A stretch of DNA of 64,000 nucleotides. Source: CALCNS01 sp937897315. Its GTDB lineage: Bacteria > Bacillota > JAAYKD01. The stretch covers positions 315,059 to 379,058 of the forward strand of contig DAINOJ010000001.1 of NCBI GenBank assembly GCA_036744005.1, given 5' to 3'. Both the position numbers and the translations under genes were made by a program. The notes below the pieces were generated by a model. It searched no databases, was not told the origin of the DNA, and saw nothing but the letters and a program-made list of their open reading frames with translations. Positions 17,392-25,227 of this stretch are shown here, in pieces. Position 1 is the stretch's first letter. Every line of letters starts with the position of its first letter.

Positions 17392-18117
17392 CTACTCTCC
17401 TCTGCTATTGGCCAGACGATTCAGTTTCGCGGCTAAATACGCACGATACCGAGGGGTTTGGTTCTTAACGTCATCACGTGTTATTTTTTGCCAAAGGGTA
17501 ATTTCATGGATGAGTGCTTCACTGGCATTTCGCCATGTCATATAACCGGTAGAACATTCCATATCGAGCCAGATAACCGTGGCATAATCAATATATTCGG
17601 CTTTGTTATCCACATTATGCTTCGTACAATAACTTTGATACGTTTCTGCGAGTTTTTCTCGTTCTAACAAACGTGCATCGTAATAATCAGCAGTTGCTTC
17701 GTTATAAGGAATCATGACCGAAGCAAAACGAAGCCCAAGTTGTTTATCAGGAATATCGCGTGCTGCTTTTTCGGTGAGTTTGCGATTGGTTTCAGCCCAT
17801 AACACCCATTCTTCGGGAGCAGCCTCCGCTCTTGGCATGGGAGGCAAATTCAACACATGCGAAAAATGATTGGAGATCACATTGGTCTTGAGCAGTTGCC
17901 GTTCAACGGAGCTCAAGATATACGGTAATGCTTCATACGTATCTATGATGTATTGTAATACTTCGTCTCCGCTTGGTACCCGATCTGTAATATCTGATTC
18001 TTCGATACGAACCTGATTCCAAGGAAGATAGAGATCCTCTGCGTAGGATGGCGTTTGAATGTTTTCACGTAGTTCGGCGGTTGTTGAATTATTGTTGTCT
18101 TGTCTGGATTGTCCCAT
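17392..18117 (-). CDS. Unrecognised soluble protein, 241 residues
   Basis: I do not recognise this family. It has no signal peptide or membrane segment. The first 20 residues are polar and probably disordered. The rest is predicted mostly helical and rich in Trp, Tyr and acidic residues, with A-P-E-E-W-V-L-W-A-E-T-N-R near residue 105 and a C-terminus of basic helices. The ATG follows a GGCGGTG site. It stands alone between the fucosidase and the Ldh-family gene; codon use looks like that of its neighbours. A role in recognition of a host or surface molecule would be pure guesswork. Confidence 0.7.
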   Translation of the reverse strand: MGQSRQDNNNSTTAELRENIQTPSYAEDLYLPWNQVRIEESDITDRVPSGDEVLQYIIDTYEALPYILSSVERQLLKTNVISNHFSHVLNLPPMPRAEAAPEEWVLWAETNRKLTEKAARDIPDKQLGLRFASVMIPYNEATADYYDARLLEREKLAETYQSYCTKHNVDNKAEYIDYATVIWLDMECSTGYMTWRNASEALIHEITLWQKITRDDVKNQTPRYRAYLAAKLNRLANSRGE

Positions 18118-18243
18118 TCATACACCGCCTTTACGTGATTATTTAAACGTGCCCATTTATATTCGAACCGCATTAGGTGAATTCCTACCGATTCAAAAAT
18201 AATTTTTCGTTGCAACCAGTTGCTTTCCGACTAAATCTGTAAT

Positions 18244-19359
18244 CTATTTACTAGGCTCCCACGGGAAAACATGAGTTAACCCAAGGTTATCACGAACAGA
18301 CGAAAATTCTCTTTGCACAGCCTCGCCTACCGGCACACCCTTCGTTTTTCGGTCTTGCCATGCAAGCCATTCCTTCTCTCCTGCTGTGTAAATGTATGGC
18401 TCCCCAGGAGCTTTTTTGGAAGCTCGGAGCTCCCTGAGAATGTTTCCGGCTATTTGCTTAAAACTCTCAGCACCCATAAAGGCTTCCGTATCTATGGCAA
18501 TAAAGAAGTGTCCTAAGTGATAAGGAATCTTCTCCCCTTGTGAACCAATCCCGCTGAGTAACTTCAAATAGTTCCCAGTTTGTAATGCAGCCGATAGGAT
18601 TTCAACAACTGTTGCATACCCATATCCTTTATAACCGGCTAATTCTTCTCCGATACCTCCTAAGGGGGCAAACGCGGCCTTTCCCTTAAGCAAGTCTTGC
18701 AAAATCTGCTCACTGTCTGTCATGGCCGAGCCATCTTCACCAATCACCATACCTGCCGGTGTCGGAGCACCTTTCTTTGCATAGACTTCAATCTTTCCTC
18801 GTTGTGTTATGGAGGTAGCACAGTCAAGAACAAATGGAAATTCCTCGTCTGTAGGCAGCCCAAAGGTCAATGGGTTTGTCCCTAACATATTTTCCACTCC
18901 AAAAGTAGGAGCAATAGAAGGTCGTGCATTGGTTCCGGTAATCCCTATCATGTTCGCTTGGGTTGCCATGGTCGCATAATAACCTGCTATACCATAATGC
19001 GTTGAATTTCGTACTGCAACCATGCCCATACCGAATTTTTTTGCTTTTTCAATAGCCATTTGCATAGACTTAACTCCGATAACCATTCCCATACCATCGT
19101 GCCCATCCACGACTGCTGTAGTAGGGGTTTCTCGAATTACTTCAAATCGTGTCACAGGCTGTTGAATTCCCGCCAGAATGCGATCCACGTATATGGGTTT
19201 GAATCGATTGCTACCATGGCTTTCGATACCTCTACGATCGCTTTCCATGAGTACATCGGAGCAAATTTTGGCATCCTCATAGGGTACACCCAACTTCACA
19301 AAGGCTTGAGTCATGAAGTCATCCAATAACTCCCAGCGAATATAGGGTCTAGTTTCCAT
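18244..19359 (-). CDS. Ldh-family NAD(P)-dependent dehydrogenase (malate/lactate/ureidoglycolate type)
   Basis: 371 residues, the full length of the family that includes malate/L-sulfolactate dehydrogenase and ureidoglycolate dehydrogenase and is unrelated to classic Rossmann LDH. The motif R-R-G-I-E-S-H-G-S-N-R (about 47-57), V-R-N-S-T-H-Y-G-I-A-G-Y-Y (about 118-130) with the catalytic histidine, and the G-T-N-P-L-T-F-G-L-P segment are intact. The start has AAAGGAGG. The exact 2-hydroxyacid substrate cannot be told. Confidence 0.9.
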   Translation of the reverse strand: METRPYIRWELLDDFMTQAFVKLGVPYEDAKICSDVLMESDRRGIESHGSNRFKPIYVDRILAGIQQPVTRFEVIRETPTTAVVDGHDGMGMVIGVKSMQMAIEKAKKFGMGMVAVRNSTHYGIAGYYATMATQANMIGITGTNARPSIAPTFGVENMLGTNPLTFGLPTDEEFPFVLDCATSITQRGKIEVYAKKGAPTPAGMVIGEDGSAMTDSEQILQDLLKGKAAFAPLGGIGEELAGYKGYGYATVVEILSAALQTGNYLKLLSGIGSQGEKIPYHLGHFFIAIDTEAFMGAESFKQIAGNILRELRASKKAPGEPYIYTAGEKEWLAWQDRKTKGVPVGEAVQREFSSVRDNLGLTHVFPWEPSK

Positions 19360-19432
19360 GATTCATTTCCTCCTTTGATACGTATACTAATTACTTCTTG
19401 AGTCACGGAAGAAATCCTGCAAAAAAATGAAA

Positions 19433-19456
19433 TAAAGCCACCAAAAGGTGACTTTA
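19433..19456 (-). terminator. Terminator after the S-component/kinase operon
   Basis: Minus strand stem TAAAGTCACC / GGTGGCTTTA with a TTTT loop and one G-T pair, followed by TTTCATTTTTTT. It overlaps the stop codon of the kinase gene. Confidence 0.85.
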
Positions 19457-20032
19457 TGATTCGCAATAGAGATATTGACTTGTCTCTCGAATTTTGTAAT
19501 ATTCAAAGTACCTATTCTCCATAGGGATCCATTCTTCCATAAAGCGTTTATGTAAGTACTCCCCATTCCTATGAAGTATCCGCCTACTCTGTTCTTCTGC
19601 GTCCACTTCGAGAAAGAGAGTGATATCATAAGGTTGCTGAAAATATGGATGATGACTGTAAGAGCCTTCTATAATATTGAGAAGTTTTGGTTGTACAGAA
19701 TTGATTTTTGCAAAAGTCATGCTTTGGCAGTCGAATATACGGTAGGAAAAGGATCTTTTCTCGCGTAAAGGTAGAATGACTTCTGTATGAAAGCGCTCAT
19801 AATCGACATTACCACCGGGTTCAAGTAGACGTTCTGTGGTTCGTTGGTGGGACTGGAGGAAAAAGTCGTCCATATGAAACAAGTTACAATCATACAATAA
19901 AGACAGTTCATGAGCCAAATGACTTTTACCTGAAGCACTACAACCATCAATCGCCAATAAAGTTGTAGTATTAGAAGCCAAACGTTGTGAGAGAAGTTCT
20001 TTCAAATCAAGTAAGGAAATGTACTGTGACAT
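19454..20032 (-). CDS. Uridine-kinase-like P-loop kinase
   Basis: 192 residues. P-loop G-C-S-A-S-G-K-S at about residues 30-37 and a D-D-F segment (H-M-D-D-F-F) at about 54-58, as in the uridine kinase, phosphoribulokinase and nicotinamide riboside kinase superfamily; I-I-E-G-S-Y-S-H-H matches the Walker B-adjacent I-x-E-G of that group. It starts nine bases after the ECF S-component stop, so the two form an operon. The likely job is to phosphorylate and trap the compound brought in by that transporter; the compound is not identifiable. Confidence 0.82.
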   Translation of the reverse strand: MSQYISLLDLKELLSQRLASNTTTLLAIDGCSASGKSHLAHELSLLYDCNLFHMDDFFLQSHQRTTERLLEPGGNVDYERFHTEVILPLREKRSFSYRIFDCQSMTFAKINSVQPKLLNIIEGSYSHHPYFQQPYDITLFLEVDAEEQSRRILHRNGEYLHKRFMEEWIPMENRYFEYYKIRETSQYLYCES

Positions 20033-20041
20033 ATACGACTC

Positions 20042-20572
20042 CTACTTTGATATAAATCCTGCTCTTTCAAGAGTGAGAACAAGAATGGGAATTAAAAGAA
20101 GTTGGACGAGAATTCCTGGAATTGCATTGACAAATGCCCCCGCCAAAAAAGCTTTTTGAGTGAACGCTCCCCCACGGCTAGCCAAAAGAAAATACATGGC
20201 ACTTCCCCAAACGAGTCGTCCTCCTATCATGGCTGTCACCAGGGAAGCGAACACGGACCAAGGTTTTTTAGGTAGTGCAGAATAAATCAACCCAGTCAAT
20301 ACACCATAGGTAGCGAGTTCAAAGGCCATTGCCATCGCGACTGGAAACAAAGGGGGCATACCAAACAAAACGCTTCTCAACAAGGGGGTAATGAACCCTA
20401 CCGCTAAACCATAGGGCCAGCCACAAATAAACCCGGTTAAAAGAACCGGAATGTGCATTGGTAACAACTGACTACCAATACTCGGAATCTGACCGGTTAG
20501 AAAGGGTAAGACCAAACCTAAGGCCAATAGAAGAGCCGCGTAAACCATTTTCTTTGTGGAATTTTGTTTCAA
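20042..20572 (-). CDS. ECF transporter substrate-binding S component
   Basis: 176 residues, about six hydrophobic segments, with the lysine-rich N-terminus and the A-L-L-L-A-L-G start typical of S components. These bind a vitamin or similar micronutrient and dock on a shared EcfAA'T module, which is not in this window. The segment L-P-M-H-I-P-V-L-L-T-G-F-I-C-G-W-P-Y-G is typical of a common unassigned clostridial group. The start is a TTG seven bases after AAGGAGG; upstream codons in the open frame belong to a structured leader. Its partner is the kinase nine bases downstream. Substrate unknown. Confidence 0.88.
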   Translation of the reverse strand: MKQNSTKKMVYAALLLALGLVLPFLTGQIPSIGSQLLPMHIPVLLTGFICGWPYGLAVGFITPLLRSVLFGMPPLFPVAMAMAFELATYGVLTGLIYSALPKKPWSVFASLVTAMIGGRLVWGSAMYFLLASRGGAFTQKAFLAGAFVNAIPGILVQLLLIPILVLTLERAGFISK

Positions 20573-20683
20573 AATTCTTCCTCCTTGCAATAAAATACCA
20601 CGAAGTATGCCTGCCTTGGGCAAGCGATTCAGCGTGGTATTTTGTCTTCATTTGCATTCATATATCAGCTTCGGCTGACGATT
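20573..20683 (-). promoter_or_regulatory. Structured 5' leader of the S-component operon, candidate riboswitch or attenuator
   Basis: From the predicted transcription start to the TTG, about 110 bases. It contains a short hairpin UCAGC-CGAA-GCUGA (20665-20678) and a long stem of 11 perfect pairs AAAATACCACG / CGTGGTATTTT (20592-20602 with 20633-20643) that encloses a 30-base region with its own six-pair helix. The long stem is followed by TTTTATT and then the ribosome site. It does not match the TPP, FMN, THF, preQ1-I, preQ1-II or cobalamin consensus that I know. Confidence 0.55.
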
Positions 20684-20689
20684 GACCAA

Positions 20690-20718
20690 AGTATACCATA
20701 ATACAAAAAGGATGGCAA
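20690..20718 (-). promoter_or_regulatory. Promoter of the S-component/kinase operon
   Basis: Minus strand TTGCCA, 17-base spacer, TATACT. Transcription would begin near 20683, just before the structured leader. Confidence 0.75.
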
Positions 20719-20736
20719 GCAACTGACAAGCTTCGA

Positions 20737-22023
20737 CTAATTCTGCTCTTCATCAGAAGTCAGTAAGCGATACATATTTCTCTTATAGGTCTCCACTCCT
20801 GGTTGGTTAAACGGATTCACCCCAAGCAAATATGCACTCATCGCGCAGGCCATCATAAAGAAATAAACAGCATAGCCAAATGTATGAGCATCGAGTCGCG
20901 AAAAGTGAAACAGGAGGGTTGGAACTCCACCTTCAGAATGTGCTTGGGTGGATGCTTCCATGGCGATCTTATTGACATAGTTTAAACCTTTACCTTCCAA
21001 ATACGATAGACCGTCGGTCTCGTCTCCTAAACCTGTTATAGACCAATCTACATCCGGCTCATCCACCCAGAGGACTGTTTCAAACATATGTCGTGGACCT
21101 TGCTGTAAGTATTGCCCCATGGAATGCAAATCTGTAGAGAAGCTTAAATTTGCTGGGAAAAGACCTTTACCATCTTTGCCCTCACTTTCGCCAAACAGTT
21201 GTTTCCACCACTCCGTAAAGTAATATAACTTCGGCTCATATTGAACCATGACTTCAATGTGTTTGTCTTCTGCCATTAGAAGATTCCTAATTACAGCATA
21301 TCGATAGGCATCGTTTTTTTGTAAATCTACGTGGCGACAATCCTCAAAAGCCAAAGATGCACCTTCCAGAACATCCTCTATGTCGATACCGGCATAAGCC
21401 ATGGGGAGTAAGCCAACCGGTGTTAATACAGAATATCTTCCACCTATGTTGTCGGGAATCACAAAGGTTTTATAACCTTCTCTTTGGGCCAGCTCATATA
21501 AAGCTCCTTTTTTTGCGTCTGTCGTGACAATGATTCTGTTCGTAGCTTCATCGCCACATTGTTCCATGAGGAGCTCTCGGAAGAAACGAAAGCTTAAAGC
21601 CGATTCCAGTGTGGTGCCCGATTTTGAAATGACATTGATACAAAAATCTACTTCACCGAGTTCCTCGACCAAATCCTTTAAATATGTAGCACTCATTTGG
21701 TGCCCAGCAAAGTAGATTCTGTTCTGAAAGGTGGGGGTCAACATTTGTATAGCCGCCCGTGCGCCTAAATACGATCCACCGATACCAATGACAATCATGA
21801 CATCGGTTTCATTTTGCAGGACCTCAGCTGTATAGAGTATCTCATCTACTTCATCCTCTTGCAATAAAACAGGTAACTGGACCCAACCTAAAAATTCGGA
21901 TCCCTCTCCTCCACCCTGATGAATCCATTTATGAGCCCTACGGATTTCCAAACCTTGTGTTGATGGGATGTTATGCTTCACATTCTCCGACAAATAGGAA
22001 TCATCCATTCGAACTAATTTCAT
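20737..22023 (-). CDS. pgi: Glucose-6-phosphate isomerase
   Basis: Interconverts glucose-6-phosphate and fructose-6-phosphate. 428 residues, the short bacterial type. I-G-I-G-G-S-Y-L-G-A-R-A (about 79-90) and the sugar-phosphate loop V-I-S-K-S-G-T-T-L-E (about 135-144) are present, with the C-terminal lysine helix near F-N-Q-P-G-V-E-T-Y-K. AGAGGTACTGTTC precedes the ATG. It stands alone on the minus strand, separated from the SLH gene upstream by a terminator. Confidence 0.97.
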   Translation of the reverse strand: MKLVRMDDSYLSENVKHNIPSTQGLEIRRAHKWIHQGGGEGSEFLGWVQLPVLLQEDEVDEILYTAEVLQNETDVMIVIGIGGSYLGARAAIQMLTPTFQNRIYFAGHQMSATYLKDLVEELGEVDFCINVISKSGTTLESALSFRFFRELLMEQCGDEATNRIIVTTDAKKGALYELAQREGYKTFVIPDNIGGRYSVLTPVGLLPMAYAGIDIEDVLEGASLAFEDCRHVDLQKNDAYRYAVIRNLLMAEDKHIEVMVQYEPKLYYFTEWWKQLFGESEGKDGKGLFPANLSFSTDLHSMGQYLQQGPRHMFETVLWVDEPDVDWSITGLGDETDGLSYLEGKGLNYVNKIAMEASTQAHSEGGVPTLLFHFSRLDAHTFGYAVYFFMMACAMSAYLLGVNPFNQPGVETYKRNMYRLLTSDEEQN

Positions 22024-22102
22024 GAACAGTACCTCTCTTTTTATCTATGTCGTGATTAACTCCTAGATTCGAGTTAAGAAAAAGATTCCCCTGCATGAAG
22101 TA

Positions 22103-22130
22103 CAAAAAAACAGGCCCCAAAGGACCTGTT
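22103..22130 (-). terminator. Terminator after the first small SLH gene
   Basis: Minus strand stem AACAGGTCC / GGGCCTGTT with a four-base loop, followed by seven Ts. It ends the transcript of the gene at 22148-22804. Confidence 0.9.
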
Positions 22131-22147
22131 CTTTGATGTGAATGAAC

Positions 22148-22804
22148 TTACGCTCCCAATATTCGGTCAACCAGTATGGCGATTTGCGCTCTAGTGAGGA
22201 TGCTCCCCGGACGGAAGGTCTTATCTTCATATCCTTTAAAGATTCCTACTTCATAAAGTGCCGCTAACAGTCCCATATCCTCTTGGCTAAGTCCTGCAAA
22301 ATCGGTAAAAGGGAAGCTTGCTGGAGTGACTTGTTTGGGTTGTATACCCAAAGCAGTAGCCAATAGACGAGCCACTTCTAAACGATTCATGTCACGATTC
22401 ACAGAAGGAGTGGATTGAACTAACCCAGCTTCTACTGCTTTTTGTGTAGCTTGTTCTGGAGTATCCGATTTTGATGCAATACCCAAAACCTTAGCAAACA
22501 CGGCAACACCTTCATTAAAAGACAAATTTGCATCTGGCTGAATTTGTCCAGATGAAGTAGGAGCAAGTAAACCAGATTGCACTAAAACAGTAATGGAACC
22601 AGCATACCAATCGGTTGGTCTAACGTCTTGAATGCCTGCTTGCTGTAATTCTTGTTGAATTTGGACAACAGGTTTATTCACACCAGTTGCTGTTTGATCT
22701 GAATATACGGCTCCGGGAACGGTTGGCGAGAGACTCATGGCCATGAGTTGCATGGGTGAAAAACAAAGGGTTAATACTAAGAGAAAACTAGTAAGCTTTT
22801 TCAT
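22148..22804 (-). CDS. Small secreted SLH-like protein A
   Basis: 218 residues with a signal peptide (M-K-K-L-T-S-F-L-L-V, cleavage near A-M-S). After V-P-G-A-V-Y-S-D comes a duplicated helical domain and a C-terminal SLH-type repeat (G-I-F-K-G-Y-E-D-K-T-F-R-P-G-S-I-L-T-R-A-Q). SLH repeats bind pyruvylated secondary cell-wall polymers, so the protein probably sits on the wall. Only one repeat is canonical; the N-terminal part resembles degenerate SLH repeats. It is a close paralogue of the next gene. ATG chosen for GGAG eight bases upstream. Confidence 0.82.
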   Translation of the reverse strand: MKKLTSFLLVLTLCFSPMQLMAMSLSPTVPGAVYSDQTATGVNKPVVQIQQELQQAGIQDVRPTDWYAGSITVLVQSGLLAPTSSGQIQPDANLSFNEGVAVFAKVLGIASKSDTPEQATQKAVEAGLVQSTPSVNRDMNRLEVARLLATALGIQPKQVTPASFPFTDFAGLSQEDMGLLAALYEVGIFKGYEDKTFRPGSILTRAQIAILVDRILGA

Positions 22805-22900
22805 AAACCCCACTCCTTCTATTTGACTTGAGATTCTTATCTCATAACACATCATTTCAACAAAGTGTTAAAAAATCCCTTCTACATTAAGGCTGAATAC

Positions 22901-22936
22901 AAAAAAAACCATCAAGTATGAATACCTGATGGTTTT
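22901..22936 (-). terminator. Terminator after the second small SLH gene
   Basis: Minus strand stem AAAACCATCA / TGATGGTTTT around a 12-base partly paired loop, followed by a run of Ts. It separates the two paralogues into independent transcripts. Confidence 0.85.
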
Positions 22937-22945
22937 CAAATAAAC

Positions 22946-23599
22946 TTAAGCTTGTTGCGTTAAAATACGATCGACTAACAACGCCAATTGAGCTTTGGTT
23001 AAGGTATCACTTGGACGGAAGGTGCCATCGGTGAATCCGCGGAAAATGCCAAGATCATACAATGCTTTCAAAATTCCTCTTTCTTCAGGAGAGAGAGTAT
23101 TGAATTCATTAAACGGGAAGTTGGCTTGGGAAGTGACTGGAACAACAGAAACGCCCAACGCTTTGGCAAGCATTTTGGCAACGCCTAAGCGGCTGAGGTC
23201 TTCCTGAGGTGCTGCAGTTTCTTCGACTAATCCAGCAGCCTGAGCTTTTTGTAGAGCTACTTCTGGGGTATCGGTGGAAGAAGCAATGCCCAAAACTTTA
23301 GCAAAAACGGCAACACCGGTGCTTGTGTTCAATGTAGCTTCCGGTTTGAATGAGCCATCGGCTTCAGGAGCCATAAGCCCAGTTTCCACAAGAACAGTAA
23401 CAGAACCAGCAAACCAATCGGTTGGTTTCACATCTTGGATGCCAGCTAGAGCTAGTTCTTCAGTAATCTGTGCTACAGGCTTATTTGCACCAGCAGCGGT
23501 TTCATCGGAATACACCGTGCCGGGAACAGTAGCAGCAAAAACGCTCATCTGAGAAAAAACAAGCACTGCTACGAGAAGAAATGCAAGTGTCTTTTTCAT
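22946..23599 (-). CDS. Small secreted SLH-like protein B
   Basis: 217 residues with signal peptide (cleaved after V-F-A-A). Same layout as protein A: V-P-G-T-V-Y-S-D-E-T-A, the G-I-Q-D-V-(K/R)-P-T-D-W segment, F-A-K-V-L-G-I-A-S, and a C-terminal repeat G-I-F-R-G-F-T-D-G-T-F-R-P-S-D-T-L-T-K-A-Q. The two proteins share roughly half of their residues by eye, a tandem duplication. It has a near-consensus promoter 30 bases upstream, consistent with an abundant surface protein. Confidence 0.82.
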   Translation of the reverse strand: MKKTLAFLLVAVLVFSQMSVFAATVPGTVYSDETAAGANKPVAQITEELALAGIQDVKPTDWFAGSVTVLVETGLMAPEADGSFKPEATLNTSTGVAVFAKVLGIASSTDTPEVALQKAQAAGLVEETAAPQEDLSRLGVAKMLAKALGVSVVPVTSQANFPFNEFNTLSPEERGILKALYDLGIFRGFTDGTFRPSDTLTKAQLALLVDRILTQQA

Positions 23600-23628
23600 G
23601 AAATTTCAACTCCTTTTTATTTTGTTTA

Positions 23629-23657
23629 ATTATAACCTTCACCCTAGGCAAAGTCAA
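23629..23657 (-). promoter_or_regulatory. Promoter of small SLH gene B
   Basis: Minus strand TTGACT, 17-base spacer, TATAAT: near-consensus sigma-A promoter. Predicted start near 23622, leader about 23 bases. Confidence 0.8.
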
Positions 23658-23735
23658 CAAGAAAAACACATAATGTGACTTCTGTCACGAAAGAATTCAT
23701 TGAAATCAAACAGGTTTTACCATAAATTAACACAA

Positions 23736-25121
23736 TTATGTTAAAATCATATTATCGATAATGCTTTTCATTTCTAAATACTTAGCATTTGAAGTAACCA
23801 TCCCCATCCACATTTTACCTACGAATTTCTTATTATCCTCTGCACGATTGGTCTTTTCGTTGATTAAGTACAACATCCAATCACTATGCCACTTGATATC
23901 ATACATACTAGTGCTACTCTTCAGAAGGAGTTCCTCAGCTTTTTCGTAATTTGCTTGTGCTAAGTAAGATTTACCGACATATAAAGCGATGGTTTTATTG
24001 TTGGAATTTTGCTTAATGTCGAGCAAAGCGATGGCTTTTTCTAAGTAGGATCTCCCTTCTAGGTGCTCTCCTGCTTTCAATAGTACTAATGCATATTCAT
24101 TATAACCTCGCGCAAGCCACTCATAGGCTTCGGAAGATTGCTTTGCCAAGGTCAAATACTTTTCTGCTAAGATGGTCGCTTCTTTGGGGTTTTCGTTATC
24201 AAAATAATACTTCATAAGAGTCTTTGCATAATCAGCATTATTGGGGGCCAACGAAAAAGCTTGATTGGCGGTTTGAAAGAGCTTGGCATTCACTTCTATT
24301 TTCTCTTTTTCTGGTTGATTTGTAGTAGTTAGCCACTGATACATGCTCGCTAAACTACCATAATACTTGGCTTGCTGTGGTTCCAGTTCAATCGCCTTAC
24401 CGTATAACTCTTCCGCCAGAGTAGTCTGACGTTTCTTATAAGCGACTTCTGCTTGTTGGAAGAATCGCTCTGCATCCGAGATGACCTTCTTAGCCTTATT
24501 GGCATCGACAGCTTTCTTTTGAATCAACTCATCGATGAGATAGTCTGTCTTATTCTTCATCGTCGTCTTTAGCGCTTGCTTCGATATGGCCACACATCCA
24601 TCCCGCATGAACTCCCCTGTTTGAACGATTAAATAATCTTCACTGAGTAATCCGGTATCTTTGGCCTTCTCTACGGCCTTTTCGTAGGTGAAATCTTTGC
24701 TCCCGTCGTTTTCGTCCTCGTATCCTAAAGAGCGTAAGACAAAAGTAACAAACATTTGTTCACTGGCTTGGTGAGTAGAACCAAATTCCTTGTCATTCAT
24801 TCCCATGGTTAACCCATTTTTGTAAGCATAGGCTACATAAGAGGTACCCCAATCGGGTACATCATTAAATGGCATACCCGCCGTCTCATTGAGAGCGTCT
24901 TGCTCCTGTCCTAATAAGCGAATCAGCATGACCAAAGCTTCTAACCGAGTTGGAGGTCTGTCTAATTCAAAACCTTTATCGGTTCCTTTGAATAAACCCA
25001 AATCCTTTAGCAAAACGGCGTCTTCTTCAAACCGAGGTACATATGAAGAAGCTGTTGCCGATAAGCTACCTAGTAGCAAACCGAACAGCAAGAGTAAGAT
25101 CGCAAACCTCATCTTATTCAT
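23736..25121 (-). CDS. Secreted SLH-TPR protein
   Basis: 461 residues with signal peptide (M-N-K-M-R-F-A-I-L-L-L-L, cleavage near A-T-A). Residues about 35-200 hold SLH-like repeats (V-L-L-K-D-L-G-L-F-K-G-T-D, then F-N-D-V-P-D-W-G-T-S-Y-V-A-Y-A-Y-K-N-G-L-T-M-G). Residues about 220-420 are TPR helices, and the last 40 residues carry W-M-G-M-V. The tail is homologous to the tail of the polymerase encoded just upstream. AGGAGG precedes the ATG. A surface-scaffold role beside the polymerase is likely by inference. Confidence 0.8.
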   Translation of the reverse strand: MNKMRFAILLLLFGLLLGSLSATASSYVPRFEEDAVLLKDLGLFKGTDKGFELDRPPTRLEALVMLIRLLGQEQDALNETAGMPFNDVPDWGTSYVAYAYKNGLTMGMNDKEFGSTHQASEQMFVTFVLRSLGYEDENDGSKDFTYEKAVEKAKDTGLLSEDYLIVQTGEFMRDGCVAISKQALKTTMKNKTDYLIDELIQKKAVDANKAKKVISDAERFFQQAEVAYKKRQTTLAEELYGKAIELEPQQAKYYGSLASMYQWLTTTNQPEKEKIEVNAKLFQTANQAFSLAPNNADYAKTLMKYYFDNENPKEATILAEKYLTLAKQSSEAYEWLARGYNEYALVLLKAGEHLEGRSYLEKAIALLDIKQNSNNKTIALYVGKSYLAQANYEKAEELLLKSSTSMYDIKWHSDWMLYLINEKTNRAEDNKKFVGKMWMGMVTSNAKYLEMKSIIDNMILT

Positions 25122-25140
25122 AGTATTACCTCCTAATTCT

Positions 25141-25169
25141 ATTGTACGCCTAAATATCTCATAAGTCAA
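25141..25169 (-). promoter_or_regulatory. Promoter of the SLH-TPR gene
   Basis: Minus strand TTGACT, 17-base spacer, TACAAT. The predicted start near 25134 leaves a leader of only about 13 bases that consists almost entirely of the ribosome site. Confidence 0.7.
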
Positions 25170-25227
25170 CTATGTATATATTGCAATATGATAACTACGA
25201 AAGTGAAAAGTTACATAATGGTGACAA

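Noticed and set aside
20573..20657. Small plus- and minus-strand open frames upstream of the S component
   Set aside because: They coincide with the paired arms of the leader RNA and have no ribosome site.
20573..20683. Assignment of the leader to the THF, preQ1 or TPP riboswitch
   Set aside because: None of the conserved core sequences of these classes is present.
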